Positions 36,777 to 48,528 of a stretch of 64,000 bases of DNA are shown piece by piece. This DNA comes from Melastoma dodecandrum (Eukaryota; Streptophyta; Magnoliopsida; Myrtales; Melastomataceae). The position numbers and the translations under genes were made by a program. The notes under the pieces were generated by a model. The model was not told the origin of the DNA and did not search any database. It saw only the letters and a program-made list of their open reading frames with translations. How positions within the stretch are numbered: position 1 is the stretch's first letter; the number at the start of each line of letters is the position of its first letter. The DNA lies in the NCBI GenBank assembly GCA_029817715.1, contig JARUPY010000465.1, forward strand, positions 3,213,501-3,277,500, given 5' to 3'.

Positions 36777-38980
36777 AGATAATTTTGTAGACTTAGGCCG
36801 CGATAGATCGAGGACCATTTCCCATTAACATGTTATAGCCATGCAGCACAGGTGGATCATTGAATGATGCTTTCTAACTCACAACACCACTCTATACACG
36901 ACCCTAGCGTGCCGACGCATGGAGATATTTTTTCTCCCGAGCAATGTTTCCCGATGATTTAAAATACTTCTGTTTTTCTCGTGATGCCGGGTAAAAGATC
37001 TTGTGGTGATTGATATGTACAGATAACTGAATATGGTCTAAGGAGAGGAGGCTGAGATGGGAATGAAGCCCCACAGGCTTTTCATGAAATGCATGAAACC
37101 GTCAACGGAGAAAACCATTTTTAGGACAAGCAAGCTCGGTGTCTGTCGAACTCAACGAAAGGCAAACTGTGCTGATTATAGGCCTTTGTAAGTGATGTAT
37201 GACGCGTAACTTCATTTTATCCCAGACTTCCTGAGGTTTGGAGCCGAAAGACAACTTGTAGGAATGCGCCAGGGCACGCGCGGCAGAGGCTATCCAAACC
37301 AGGTTCCTCTCATGCATTGAATCGCTTCATTGTTATAACTTATGTCCGCGTGTTTCGAAGGCCACAAACGAATAAAGATCCCCTTAATCTATCGACCAAG
37401 TGAAATAAAAGATTACTGTACCAAATTCAACAAATGTGGGGATAACCCTAGAAGGGATTTCCTAATTTAGAGATGTTCCTAACTTTTGTGGTCATGGCAG
37501 CACGATAGGGTCTATGACAATGCTCGTCGCGCCATGTGCGACTCGAAAATTAAAAGGGTTCACATGTTGAATGATCCCCAAACAAGACAACGCATTATTG
37601 ATCGGGCCGTCCATTCACCTAGTCGAGAGACAAATCCAGATTTAGTACCGCCCCGTCCTTTCGACGTCGCGTCCTCATGTGATTCTTGTTGAAACGTGCT
37701 AACTACGCAGGTTTAGTCGGGATTTCGGAGTAATTCGGAAATACTTGTCCCTGTAGAATTGTACTTCGACCAAGTGCTTACAAGGTTTAGTACCATGACC
37801 ACATAAGGATTGATGATTAGAGATTAAGTGGAATAACAGCAGCCTGTCCTTCGATAATTTGTCTTCCATAAACTCTCTAACTTTTAGGGATTACAATTCC
37901 CAAAATGTTTGGTGGGGTTGAAATTCACGTCGATCACATGGTGGAAAAACATATATGTCGACGATGTCTTATTTTGTTTCGATTCGGAGATCGAGACTCT
38001 TCCTAGACCACAGAAATGACAACTAAAACGAGGGAGTACGGCTCATGTTGTTTTAGCAGTGTTTCCTTCGCCATCGCAGGCACATACGACATGAAAATTG
38101 AGCTAGCTAAAGTATAAAACCTAGCGGGTAGTTCTCGTGGCACCTCAAGGCAAGTGATATTGCGTACCATTCGTCGTGTATACGCATGAATCATATACTC
38201 TGTACACATTAAGTAGCCCTACTCGACATGTCTCGAGACCCTTTTCTCACTGGACCCACATTCTCTACAACTTGCCTGGGCAAGGGTGTAGTAGGATCAC
38301 CAATTCCAGGCTCAATAAACATATGGATTCTCAAAAGATGCATGTAGAAGGGGTGGTTGTTTTGTTGCGGATGAGCGAACGCCATTGATTCATGAAGATC
38401 ACGTGGCAATGTTTAGCCGAGCACACAACACCAAAGCCCCACAATTCCGCGCCCAACCTTGGCGTCGAAGCACACGATGATATTGTTAAAAACTACATAA
38501 CGTGTAACCAAGCATCAACAAGGCCTTTTAATTAAGGGCCCAGAGTCGAAGATATACGTCACACACAGTTAGATTGCATATGCCCTACCTCCTTTTACCT
38601 TCAATACGGCCGGGGAGAGCTAGCTATCCAAAATTAATAAACGTCGCGATCTTAGGACCTACCAGGCATTTAGATCTCTGTACCTCTCAATCCAACACGA
38701 ACCACGCCTCTCAAACCCCACAGACACACCCAAAGTAGAACAGCTCCCACAGTTTAACACTTGATTGAGAATTCCAGAGGAAACTGTCTCCTCTGCTTAT
38801 TTTCTCTACACTTGCCTACTCCTAATTCAAAACATCACTTTCCAATGTAACCCCATCCCCCTCCCTTCATTTTCTCTTACAAAAACCTCGTCGAAAATGC
38901 CCCATTTTGTTACATTGTTCCATCTCCCATTCCTTTCTAGCCATTCACCTCCCTACCACCACCCCAAGGTCATCGCTACA
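36777..38980. other. Intergenic region upstream of the PRE-like gene
   Basis: No gene, transposon end or RNA gene is recognisable. The last 200 bases before the start codon are C/T-rich and look like a leader. Confidence 0.5.
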
Positions 38981-39638
38981 ATGTCCGGCAGATCCTCGAG
39001 GACGAGGGCACGACCCATGTCATCAAGGATCACTGACGACCAGATCCTTGAGCTCGTCACTAGGCTCCAACAACTGCTCCCCGAGATCCATAACCGCCGC
39101 CCTGAGAAGGTAATATAAACACCTGCGCTCTCACTTACATGCAAAATGTCACTTGAGTTTTCCAGTTTAGAGCGATGCCCCAGGGCTTTATCTATTTTAG
39201 CAGGGGAAACATTGTATCTAAGAAAGGGTTTAGATAATCACTCCACGGTAGAGTCGAGAGCGATGGAACGGATGGAAATTTAAAATCACTGCAACGTTCC
39301 TGGAGAAGAACTTCTCCAATGGATTATATACATATATTAACCAACAAGACTGCGCTGCGCGCAACATGGATCCCGAGGCAATGCCAGAGCCCGTTTCCAC
39401 TTATGGTCTAGACAAAAGTCGTTCCCTTAAGTGCCGTTTCTCGTGCAAGTACTACTCGTAAACAGATTTCTATCTATTGATGCAGGCATCCGCACCGAAG
39501 GTATTGCAAGATACGTGCAACTACATAAAGGGCTTACACAAGGAGGTGGATGACCTTAGCGAGAGGCTGTCTGAGCTGTTGTCCACCATTGATGCGGACA
39601 GCCCCGAAGCTTCCATCATCAGGAGCTTAATACCCTAG
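38981..39638 (+). CDS. PRE: PRE/ILI-type atypical bHLH protein
   Basis: Small non-DNA-binding helix-loop-helix protein, 93 aa. Exons are 38981..39109 and 39486..39638, joined in phase 0. It begins [10 protein letters not shown], followed by helix 1 ([20 protein letters not shown]). Helix 2 is in exon 2 ([20 protein letters not shown]). It ends SIIRSLIP. The basic region is missing, as in PACLOBUTRAZOL RESISTANCE proteins. These act in the nucleus by sequestering inhibitory bHLH partners such as IBH1 and so promote cell elongation under gibberellin, brassinosteroid and auxin control. Length and the single intron are typical. Which PRE paralogue it is cannot be told from sequence alone, though its position next to ABCB19 and a glutaredoxin-like gene matches Arabidopsis PRE5. 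Confidence 0.94.
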
Positions 39639-42161
39639 TTTAACTGGACTTCATTACTAGCATCGGGATGTTGTGACTTATTTATGTAGATTTGGATCCA
39701 TCTTGTATCCATGGTGTGCGCGCGTGTCCCCAGTCCTCTTTACGGTCGATAATTTATGAATATGTCGTGTGCTTAGTGTTTGTGTTATGCATGCACGAGG
39801 GTTTTGCAATCGTGATCAAATCACATCATGTGTGTCTGATTTCTATGCAATGAAAGACTCGCAGCGGTCATTTCCACAATCGTCCCCTCAAGTGAGATCC
39901 CCATAAGACGAAGAAAACTTTCAAACTTGGTGGCCGAGCTTGATCTTTTCTCACGTAACGCCTCCCCAATACTCCACCAATATTCAAGACGACACGGAAG
40001 TCCAAGACCGACACCGTCGACTCAACGTAGAAGGAATGCACACGGCGCCACTAGTAGAAACAATGCACAATATCCTCTCATCTTCCACGGCATTAAGACA
40101 GACAAAATGCAACGACAATGAAACACGGGAGCGCGTAAGCCGTCGCTGTCGCATACATGAGGGAGATTTCCCTTTGGGGTAATATGAACAACATGTAGTT
40201 AGGGAGGGGGGGGGGGATGTCGGTAAGAATGTGGATCTTAAAACAGGAAAACAAACGTCATCTAATTATTTAGATCCGATCTGATCTTTAAATAAATAAA
40301 TCACGGAATCATCTCGGGGGCCATGTGAATTGTATATTTGTTTCGACCGTGCCAAACCTTTCCTTCTTCTTTATTTGTTCCTTAGCAAATAATGCACCAA
40401 CCGGGACTCGTCGATTATCATACATACAATATATTTTTCGGTTACTAGAAGATATTTTGGTGCTGCTAACTTTGTTTTCGGCTATATTAACAAAAGAATG
40501 TTGCCATGCCATCGAGGTTAAACAATTTGTTGAGTCCGACCTAAACGTCTCTGCGTAGGCCCAATTGAGCCCATTAATGGCCCAGTACAGCCCAAATAGG
40601 TCCCGATAAGATCACCGTAAACCGTGTCTAGGGGGAGGTGTGCAGCCCGAATGTCTCGTTAGAAGACGAGAGAGTTTCGGCTTGCTTGGTTAAATTGAGT
40701 TTCGTAAGGTTATATCGTTAATTTAAAAAAATGATGAAATATTAGGATATATTTTAAAAATTCATCTTTTAATTTAAAAAAAATTGGAGAAAGGCTAATT
40801 TTTAAAACTCACGGAAAAACCGCCTTTCTTCTTAATATTTGGACGACGGGTTAGAACAAAAAAAATTGGGTATTTTTTAAATTTTGATAGTATTTTATAA
40901 AAAAAATTTTAATTTAAATAACCGTACATAGCTCTGGTTAAATGGGTACGACTGATTTGGTTGATATTCGCTTCATTGGTCGTATTTGCCTATTTTATGT
41001 TGACTGAGATCCGTGTTTTAATCAATGAATCTCTTACCACATTAAAAGAATGGGTAAGAAATATACTCCTGCCCAGTATTTGGCACGACATGAAGGATCC
41101 AAAGACGGATCAAAGGCACGACTGGAAAAGTGTAAAAAGGGAGACTTTGAATCCGTGGATTGGATGAGTGGAGAAATTTTTCGTGTAAACCAAATTAACT
41201 CCAAAAAAAAAAAAGTTCATTAATTTTTTATATACGCTGTTTTCTTTTATGGCGTAATTGAACCGAACTCTGGGGTCCCTTCGCTGCACTCTTGGTCTTG
41301 AGCTTTGTCACTCGCGAAGGGTTTTGGTAGGTACCCAGTTCTTTTCTTTCGATTCTTTATGGGAAAAGATTGAAGCTTTGTGGCTGAGTTGTGTTTTCTG
41401 GATTGGTGATTGAGGTGCGAATTATTTGGTGTCGGTGGTGGTTTGGATGGATTGGGAGAATCCCCGATTGCCCCAGTTGTTCGTTTTGCGGTTTGGTGAA
41501 GGGAAGTAGCAGCGGTTTTTGTTGTTTCTTCTTTACCCCCTCCTTGGGGATTGATGTGCGAGTTGGTTGGTTGGATTCATCCGTGTTTGATTCTAAATCT
41601 TCTCGCCTTTTTCTTTCCTCGACTGTCGGGACTACACGGAATCCCCCCCCCCCCAGTTGTCCAGCAGGGTGCTCGGTTGTTTTGCTTTGATTTGTGGTAG
41701 GACGGGTGTCTTTTCTCCCTTGTTGCTCGAACCTATAGATTGGATTGGCTTTCTCGATGAAGGGGATTTGATAAGTACCAGTCTTGTGATGGGGTCGGTG
41801 GCGTTCACCCCAGATCTTTTGGTTATTTTCAAACTGAAGTCCCTCCCTTCTCTTCCGCTGTAATCTTGTTTTGAATCGATGTGTGCTTTTTGGGTATTAG
41901 GTTGATTGGTTTAAGGGGAAAAAAGGCTTCCAAGGGCAAAAATGATATGATGACGGATATAGTCACAACATCATGCTAATCCCAAGGATTAGAAAGTACC
42001 TTTTGATCTGTTGCTTGCTGTTTATGATTGTATGGAATTGATATAAAGTAACGGCTTTGTGTAGTGTAGTTCTGTCTCTTTGTCCTGGTGTGATTCCAGG
42101 CATCCTTCATATTTAGACATGAATCTGATCTCAGGCAAGCTTGGAATGTTAGGAATCACCG
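39639..42161. other. Intergenic region between PRE-like and BPA1-like genes
   Basis: No complete gene seen. It holds a G run near 40206, a phased site II cluster at 40558-40594 and AT-rich sequence at 40700-40920. From about 41270 it looks like the leader and 5' UTR intron of the next gene: a GTAGGTACC donor-like site follows CTCGCGAAGGGTTTTG near 41325, and the acceptor CTCAG near 42134 lies just before the start codon. That UTR intron is inference. Confidence 0.45.
40558..40594 (-). promoter_or_regulatory. Four site II motifs phased at one helical turn
   Basis: GGCCCA (40558), AGCCCA (40568), GGCCCA (40579) and AGCCCA (40589) are reverse-strand TGGGCY motifs. They start 10, 11 and 10 bases apart, so all lie on one face of the helix. 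Site II motifs bind TCP factors. The nearest gene downstream is the BPA1-like gene, whose proposed 5' UTR starts about 700 bases away. Confidence 0.5.
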
Positions 42162-43538
42162 ATGTATCCAGGTGGTTACACAGTGGAAGTCACCTGCTTA
42201 TCCCCAAATGCCACTGAGAAGGAAGTCTATGATTTTTTCTCGCACTGCGGGGCAATTGAACACGTCGAGATCCTGAGGTGTTGTCACGATCTACTTTTTG
42301 GATTCTAAAACTCACTTATTGATTTCAAGTTATTGTCGGACGTTAAAAGAATTAAGCTGGAGACCTTATTTTGATGGGAAAATTTAGAGCCAATGGTTGA
42401 AATTGTTACTTTTGTCATGGAGTTTTTTTTTTTTTTTTTTATAACCAGTCATGGAGGTTTCTTTTATAACTAGTCATCGAGGTTTTTTCTATAACTAGTC
42501 ATCGAGGTTTTGTGCTCTGGTATGATCTTACATGTCTTTTATCATATTCATTTTGTGAGATCTGCTTGGTTGTCGTATTTATCTCAGTGTTTGTGCTTAA
42601 ATGTGTCTAGATCTGGGGAATACTCCCGGACAGCTTACGTGACATTTAAAGATGCTTATGCTGTGGAGACTGCTGTTTTGCTCAGCGTAAGTTGCCCTTC
42701 TGGACGGCATATTACCGTACTCTAGACGTCACCTTGTAGCTTTCGATGACTTTTCTGATTCATCTGGAGAAATGTCGAAATCCAGTATTAATTTATTAAT
42801 GCGGAAAATTCTGTGATGTGCTGTATCTAAGTTCTTATGTCCATGTAGTTGTCATCAGATGATGTTCTTCACGGGTTATGGCCTACTGATGTCAGGGAGC
42901 AACCATCGCAGACCAACGGATATGCATAACACATTGGGGAGGATTCATGGATGAGTCGGATCCTTTTAGTCATTTCTCGAGGAACTCCGGGGGGGACCGC
43001 GGCTCAACGGTAATCACTTCGCTCGCCTGCTAAGAGATCTCTTCCTTACTCGATTTAGTTACGTCGACTTGGCCAACAGGCGTCTCAGACGATGCTAATG
43101 GTCTCCTCCCCGGGCGAGGCGGTTACTGCCACACAGGAGGTCGTTAAAACACTGATCGCCAAGGGCTACATCTTAGGCAAGGACGCTCTCGCCAAAGCAA
43201 GGGCCTTTGACGAATCTCATCAGGTGTCCTCCGTCGCCATCTCAAAGGTCACTGAGCTCAGCGACCGGATCGGCCTCACCAGTCGCATCAATGCTGGGAT
43301 GGATGTGGTCAGATCCGTTGACGAGAGGTACCACATTACGGACATGACAAAATCGGCAATTTATGTCACCGGGACGACCGTGGTGGTGGCGGTGTCAGCA
43401 GCTGGGGAAGTGGCTGCGGCAGCTGCCAGTGCGGTGGCAAGCAGCAGTTACTTCTCCAGAGGGGCGCTCTGGGTTTCGGATGCACTGAGCCGCGGTGCAG
43501 AAGCTGCGGCAGGCCTAGCCAGTCAGGGTAGTAAATAA
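42162..43538 (+). CDS. BPA1-like RRM protein (binding partner of ACD11)
   Basis: RNA-recognition-motif protein of 254 aa. Exons: 42162..42277, 42611..42686, 42896..43009 and 43080..43538; all junctions keep frame. The RRM is split over exons 1-3 (YPGGYTVEVTCL, EKEVYDFFSHCGAIEHVEIL, SGEYSRTAYVTFKDAYAVET, ATIADQRICITHWG). The C-terminal half has the family's conserved helices (SSPGEAVTATQEVVKTLIAKG, FDESHQVSSVA, RYHITDMTKSA, SSYFSRGALWVSDALSRG). In Arabidopsis BPA1 and its paralogues bind ACD11, a lipid-transfer protein whose loss triggers cell death, and affect defence and ROS. Intron 1 contains an 18-nt T run followed by a 25-bp minisatellite. The next gene (glutaredoxin-like) is tail-to-tail, 1.1 kb away. 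Confidence 0.92.
42441..42512. repeat. 25-bp minisatellite, about three copies
   Basis: Copies starting at 42441, 42466 and 42491 share ATAACTAGTCATCGAGGTTT; the first differs by two bases. It lies in intron 1 of the BPA1-like gene, directly after an 18-nt T run. Confidence 0.85.
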
Positions 43539-44637
43539 AACTCTTAGATGATAACTTAAAAGATAAAACGAGTGTTAAAGTTCATTATCTTTTTTAATAA
43601 AAACAATATAATGTATATTTTAATAAAATTTTTGAAATATATGAAAACGTTCTAGATATTGATGCGTTAGCTGTAACTCGGGTGTTTTATGAAAATTGAA
43701 ATTGTAAAATACTTGAAACTTCCAAATACGACAAGCATACGGGGCCTTCCTAAACATGGGAGGGTTACCTCTCGCCACTTGCTTGCCAACAATTATATGT
43801 TATTTGGTGGGGGAAAAGAAAAGCGCCCCCCCCCCCCCTACTACTAAAAAGGCATTTCCTCCTTTTGTGTTATACCGAGACGAAAACGATAATCATATCT
43901 TATCATGTAATCCAATCCGACGATGGGGGAGGGAGGGGGGGGGTTGGTTTCCCAGGAAATCATGAGTCAAAATTAGCAACCTTCTGGTTTGTTCCTCTCT
44001 TTTTAACGAGTTGTTAAAAAAGTCTCTGCCTTTTCAATTACATCTCCCGTGTCATGTCCGAAAGTCCCGTGTCTCTCAATCCCAAAGCTCTCTTCATATC
44101 AAGCAATGTTATGCTCATTATTATTCCATGGAGTTTTGAGTTAAAGTGTCATGAGTACGAATGGTGGGTGTGGTGGAGGGGATGGAGTGGCAACTACTAC
44201 TAGTACTACTACCACAACTCTTCTTGCTTAAAGTTAAACCCTCCCGAGAGAAAATGACACCACCCCAAGTTAAGTTTGTCTTTGTATTTTGATTCATTTG
44301 GGGGGTTCTCATGACTCTATGAAAGCAATGTTGAAATATCAACCAATCTGGTGATTGTTTTGATTTTGAGTTTGATTGTTGGGCAATTCACAGGGATGAA
44401 TCTTTCCTTTTTTTTCCTTTCAAGTATAAGTGTACTCATCGTATCATATCATTTCCCTTCAATCCCTATACACAAGGAAACAATCAAAATCACCACCCCC
44501 AGGGAAAGGATAATTGAAAGACACAACAACACTCACAAAAACAAAATAACTGCAAAATCTTTTCCAACGCCAAAGGGGATGAACCTTGGAGTTTGAATGG
44601 GTAATGAAATCCCGACATGTCCTTTTGTGAGTGTTTA
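43539..44637. other. Intergenic region between two convergent genes
   Basis: AT-rich 3' flanks of the BPA1-like and glutaredoxin-like genes, with a C run near 43827-43838 and G runs near 43920-43944. No gene is seen. Confidence 0.5.
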
Positions 44638-45972
44638 TTAGTAGCAGCAAATTGGGCATCTGATCAAACCGTTCTCATTGCAATCTGGACACCGTTTGAA
44701 TCCAATCACCCCTTCTTCTTCTCCTTCTTCTTCTTCTTCTTCACATTTCTCCTCTTCCTTTTCCTCTTCTTCTTCTTCTTCTTCTTCTTCTTCTTCTTCT
44801 TCTTCGCAGTAGACCTTACAACTCCCAGAGCAAGTCTCACATGGCATGAACCGGATGTCCCCGCACGCCCCGCACGTCTCCCCGTCGTCCGCCCTCTGGC
44901 ACCCCTCCAGGGCTTCCTCCAGCACCCCTTCCTCGTGCATCCTCCTCACCTCTTCCGCTCCCCCTATGTACTTCTTAGCGGCAAACACCCTCGGCAGCCC
45001 CCTGCGGCAAGCCCCGTCTCCCAACATCTCCACGAGCTCGTCCTTGAACCCCGAGTGCATCGACACGTCCCGCTCGTCGATGCAGAGTCCCATCCCTTTT
45101 AGGATCAGCCTCACGAAGCAGCAGTCCTCGTATGTCTTCCGCACCCCGCGGAGGCTCGTGAAGTACACGACCACCTTTTCCTTGGGGCGTGACTCGGGCT
45201 TCTCATCGGTTTCTGGTGCTTCAGCCAGTTCCCTGTTCTCGCTGTTGACAGACACGTCCTCTTGGCTGTTCGAGGAGTGCATGTGAAACGGATGGTCCGG
45301 AGACAGCTCCTGCAGGGACTTCCTGAATGAGGCAATTATCTCAGGATCGAATGCCATCGCTATTTCTCCCGAGCGAACAGGCTCTGGCGAACCAGGGAGG
45401 CCATTCTCCCGGAAACTCGACCTCGCGAGGTCACACGGGGGGCGAGCCGTATTCCATACAACATCGAAAGAGAAACTCCTAGAGTGAATGGGTGATGGGT
45501 AAGGGCTGATATCGTCGTTGAGCCCTTCCATCAATTCCCAGGCGTTGATCATCTCTGGCTCCCCGGGGGGAGTCCTCAACGGGGTCCTGGGGGGGACCTT
45601 GGCGATCTTCTCCTCGATCATTTTCGACCAAGTCTTGGCCTCGATAAGTCCCATCGAGAATTCGTTGAGCATATTGTCCTTCCCCTTCTCCTCCTCCTCC
45701 TCCTCTGCAACACCTTCCATCTTCCTCACGGTAAGAACAGGGTCACAATCGACCATGGTAGGCTCATCGTCCCCAGGCTCTTCTTGTTGAGTGGCGAGGT
45801 TGAGGGTGAGTGAACCGAGCGTGGAGGACTTGAGAGAGACGAGGTGGCAGGTGTCGTCAACCTCGGAGTGACGCAGCCTGCCACGGACGTCGAAGGAGAC
45901 GCTGCGACGAACAGGGGAGAGAGGGCCATGGCAGTGGCGGCAGCGCCTTTCTCTGGAGTTGGCGCAACCCAT
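44638..45972 (-). CDS. Glutaredoxin-like protein with CxxC zinc-finger tail
   Basis: Single-exon gene for 444 aa. I chose the ATG at 45972 because it gives MGCANSRERRC, the N-myristoylation-type start of this plant family; the frame stays open upstream to 46101 but without a good start. Residues about 20-285 are low-complexity and Ser/Pro/Glu-rich. The glutaredoxin fold follows (KVVVYFTSLRGVRKTYEDC, then GLPRVFAAKKYIGGAEEV), but the usual CPxC or CGFS active site reads SLRG, so redox catalysis is doubtful. The C-terminus has four CxxC pairs (CGACGD, CETCSG, CPDC, CPIC) separated by a long poly-Glu linker encoded by a GAA repeat. The function is unknown. In Arabidopsis the likely counterpart is At3g28850 (from memory). 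Confidence 0.92.
   Translation of the reverse strand: MGCANSRERRCRHCHGPLSPVRRSVSFDVRGRLRHSEVDDTCHLVSLKSSTLGSLTLNLATQQEEPGDDEPTMVDCDPVLTVRKMEGVAEEEEEEKGKDNMLNEFSMGLIEAKTWSKMIEEKIAKVPPRTPLRTPPGEPEMINAWELMEGLNDDISPYPSPIHSRSFSFDVVWNTARPPCDLARSSFRENGLPGSPEPVRSGEIAMAFDPEIIASFRKSLQELSPDHPFHMHSSNSQEDVSVNSENRELAEAPETDEKPESRPKEKVVVYFTSLRGVRKTYEDCCFVRLILKGMGLCIDERDVSMHSGFKDELVEMLGDGACRRGLPRVFAAKKYIGGAEEVRRMHEEGVLEEALEGCQRADDGETCGACGDIRFMPCETCSGSCKVYCEEEEEEEEEEEEEEEKEEEKCEEEEEEGEEEGVIGFKRCPDCNENGLIRCPICCY
44767..44805. repeat. TTC/GAA trinucleotide repeat coding for poly-Glu
   Basis: Thirteen TTC units on the plus strand encode part of a Glu run between the second and third CxxC pairs of the glutaredoxin-like protein. 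Further imperfect TTC sequence extends on the left to about 44718. Confidence 0.9.
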
Positions 45973-48528
45973 GGGGACGGAGAAAGGCAGGAAGGGAAAA
46001 GCGACGACGATGAAGAAGGAGAAGAATAGATAGCAAGTAAAGTCGTAGTTAGGAAAAAGAGGGGGGGGGGGGGACTGGACGACTCCCTCCTCCTCCTCCA
46101 CTCTTTACCTTTCGAGTTTGCCTATATTTAATGAAAGAAAGGTTTTGGGAAAGGGGACGTGTGGGGCATGTTGTTGTTGATTGAAATGTCTACTCGGTTT
46201 ACTTCTCATCCCAACAACAACTCGCGGTAGATTTTGGTCAAAATGAAGATGTCAACTCAACTCTCCTGGGCATGGCATGGCACGGCACGAATGTTCAAAT
46301 AGTTTCGAAGAGGAAAGATTAGGTAAATCATATCCCATCGTATTGGCTTCGGTTTATATTAAATTATGAGTTTTTTTAACTCAGATTTCTTTTGAAACCT
46401 ATGAGCTTTACCAAAATTTAATGTTTTTTCTTTGGCAGCAAAAAGGGAAAACACACATCTCACTTCACATAAACAAAAATTCAAGAAGAAAGGGGGGGTG
46501 GGGTCGGTCGAGTCATGGGCATGCCAGAGTTCACGGCAAAATCGGAGGTTGATTGATTTTTTATTTTTATTTATTTATCGACACATTTATTAGTGTTATT
46601 AGTTTTGAATGGGTTTCAACGATTGACCGATTCTTCTTCTTCTTTCTTATTTCACGTTGATTGACCTGACCTTACGCGCCAGCTCCAAATTATTTTAGGT
46701 ATTAGTTTTATTTGTTTTATATATTTCAGGTAGAAACTTCAGGTTACAACTCAACTGCGTTGAAATCCGTAAGGAGATAAATTTGTACTCTAATTCGGGG
46801 ACTATGTCCATCTTTGAAGAGAAAATACTTCAACTTCCACTTCCGCACTTGTAGAATATTATTTAGACCAGATGGACGAAGGTGGCAACTAATCGGGACT
46901 GAGATACCTTTTTCGCTTTTAAAAAATTAGTGGAGGGGGGGGGGGTGGGGGGGGTGTCTTCTTTCATGGGAGGAATGTCTGTCTGTCTCCTCCTCATTTT
47001 CATGCATTCCACTACCCACCACTATCTCCTTTTGTTTTGAATTCTCTCTTACATGATTTCAATTTCATCGATCGCCTTATGTATTTTATATATCTTGATT
47101 ATTCGATTAGCATATTAGCATATTCCTACGTAATGTGAAAACCTTATCGTTTGACCTAAAAACTTAAGCTGTTGGGTAAGACTTGATTATACATTATATA
47201 GTTTAATACTGGAAACTTCAACGTCTCTGGGCAAAGCCCCGCATTCTTCTTGTACACCTACCCTCCCTTCTTCCCCTTGGTGTCCCCCCAGTGCGGTAAA
47301 ACCACACCCCTGCCTGGTTCATCCATAGCTCCATCATCCGGCCTGACCTCTCTCTCACAATTGCACAGTCGTAGTTTTCCGCATCCTCACGCTACCCGTT
47401 TCGTCGATGACATGGATTTGGCCCCCTCAAGATCCAAATCTGAATCGGGCCCCCAAAACTAAATTCAGTCCAATACTAATGCCTTTTGTCCTAAAACTCC
47501 ATGAAACTCTTTACACTGCCCGACAAGTAAACAGGCAAGTTGCATGTCCCAAAGAGACTTCGCTCCTCCCCCGACAAAGTTGTCTCATCTCATCTCTTCT
47601 CTTCTCTTGTGGGTTTAATCCTCTTTCGATAATCATATCCATCCACGCAGAATCATGTCTGTTGGATTGTATCCGCGGGATGAATGAAAAACAATTGATT
47701 TCCTTGATTCAATTCAAGTCCCACTGATCTCTTAGTTTCCTTTCCTTCACCTGTAGAACTACCTAGGATTCACAAGAACTGGACCAACTGGCATTTGTAC
47801 ATTACCCGCTATCAGGACATAATCCGGCCAGATGGCCAGCCTTGTTGCTCGGGCCGGCAACCGTGTACCCCATCGGCCCCATGTATACAATTGGGAAGCC
47901 CTTGGATTAGGACTTCCACTGACTCTTCGATGAGATTACCAATCATGCAACAGATATATTCCAAGGTAAACATCTGCAGATCTACAACCACAAGACTCTT
48001 TTGTTCACAAGGGAATGTAATAGACACTTAATACAATAACAACGACTACGGCCCCAATGACAAACCAATTTCCATGATCACAAAAGTAAGGTTATTTTGA
48101 GGATTCCAGACGCATCCAAACCTCAGAAAGGAAAATATAAATCATATAATGGGGTAGATCTCAACCAAAAACAATTTGAAAGCCAAAATCCCCTATCCCT
48201 CTATTTGACTATGCACATTCATTATGAAAACAACTGCAAAGATCCACCAAGATGATGAGCTCCATATGCAAACCCTCCATGGCATGTCTCTTTTACTGGG
48301 CAAGATCTCCTGTTATGTTTACCGAGCCGATAGCCGAGTTCCAAGTTACCTCCTCCATCCTGGTTTCTCTGTGATCCAAACAACCAATATATTGTCAGAC
48401 AAGAAATGACGCCAATGACCCCAAAAAAGTGTGCCATCACAAACATTGATCCAGATTCCAGGGGTCAGCATGGCCAACACCTAACGGAACTGCACAAATG
48501 AATTTGTGAAAAAAAAAAGATGGAACCT
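45973..48528. other. Intergenic region between glutaredoxin-like and IQD genes
   Basis: The left end is the promoter of the glutaredoxin-like gene and holds a 13-nt G run at 46061-46073; further G runs lie near 46936-46955. The right end should include the IQD 3' UTR. No gene or mobile element is recognised. Confidence 0.5.

Noticed and set aside
45973..46101. Longer N-terminus for the glutaredoxin-like protein
   Set aside because: The frame is open but begins without an ATG. MGCANS at 45972 is the conserved family start, and the upstream part translates as hydrophobic low-complexity sequence.
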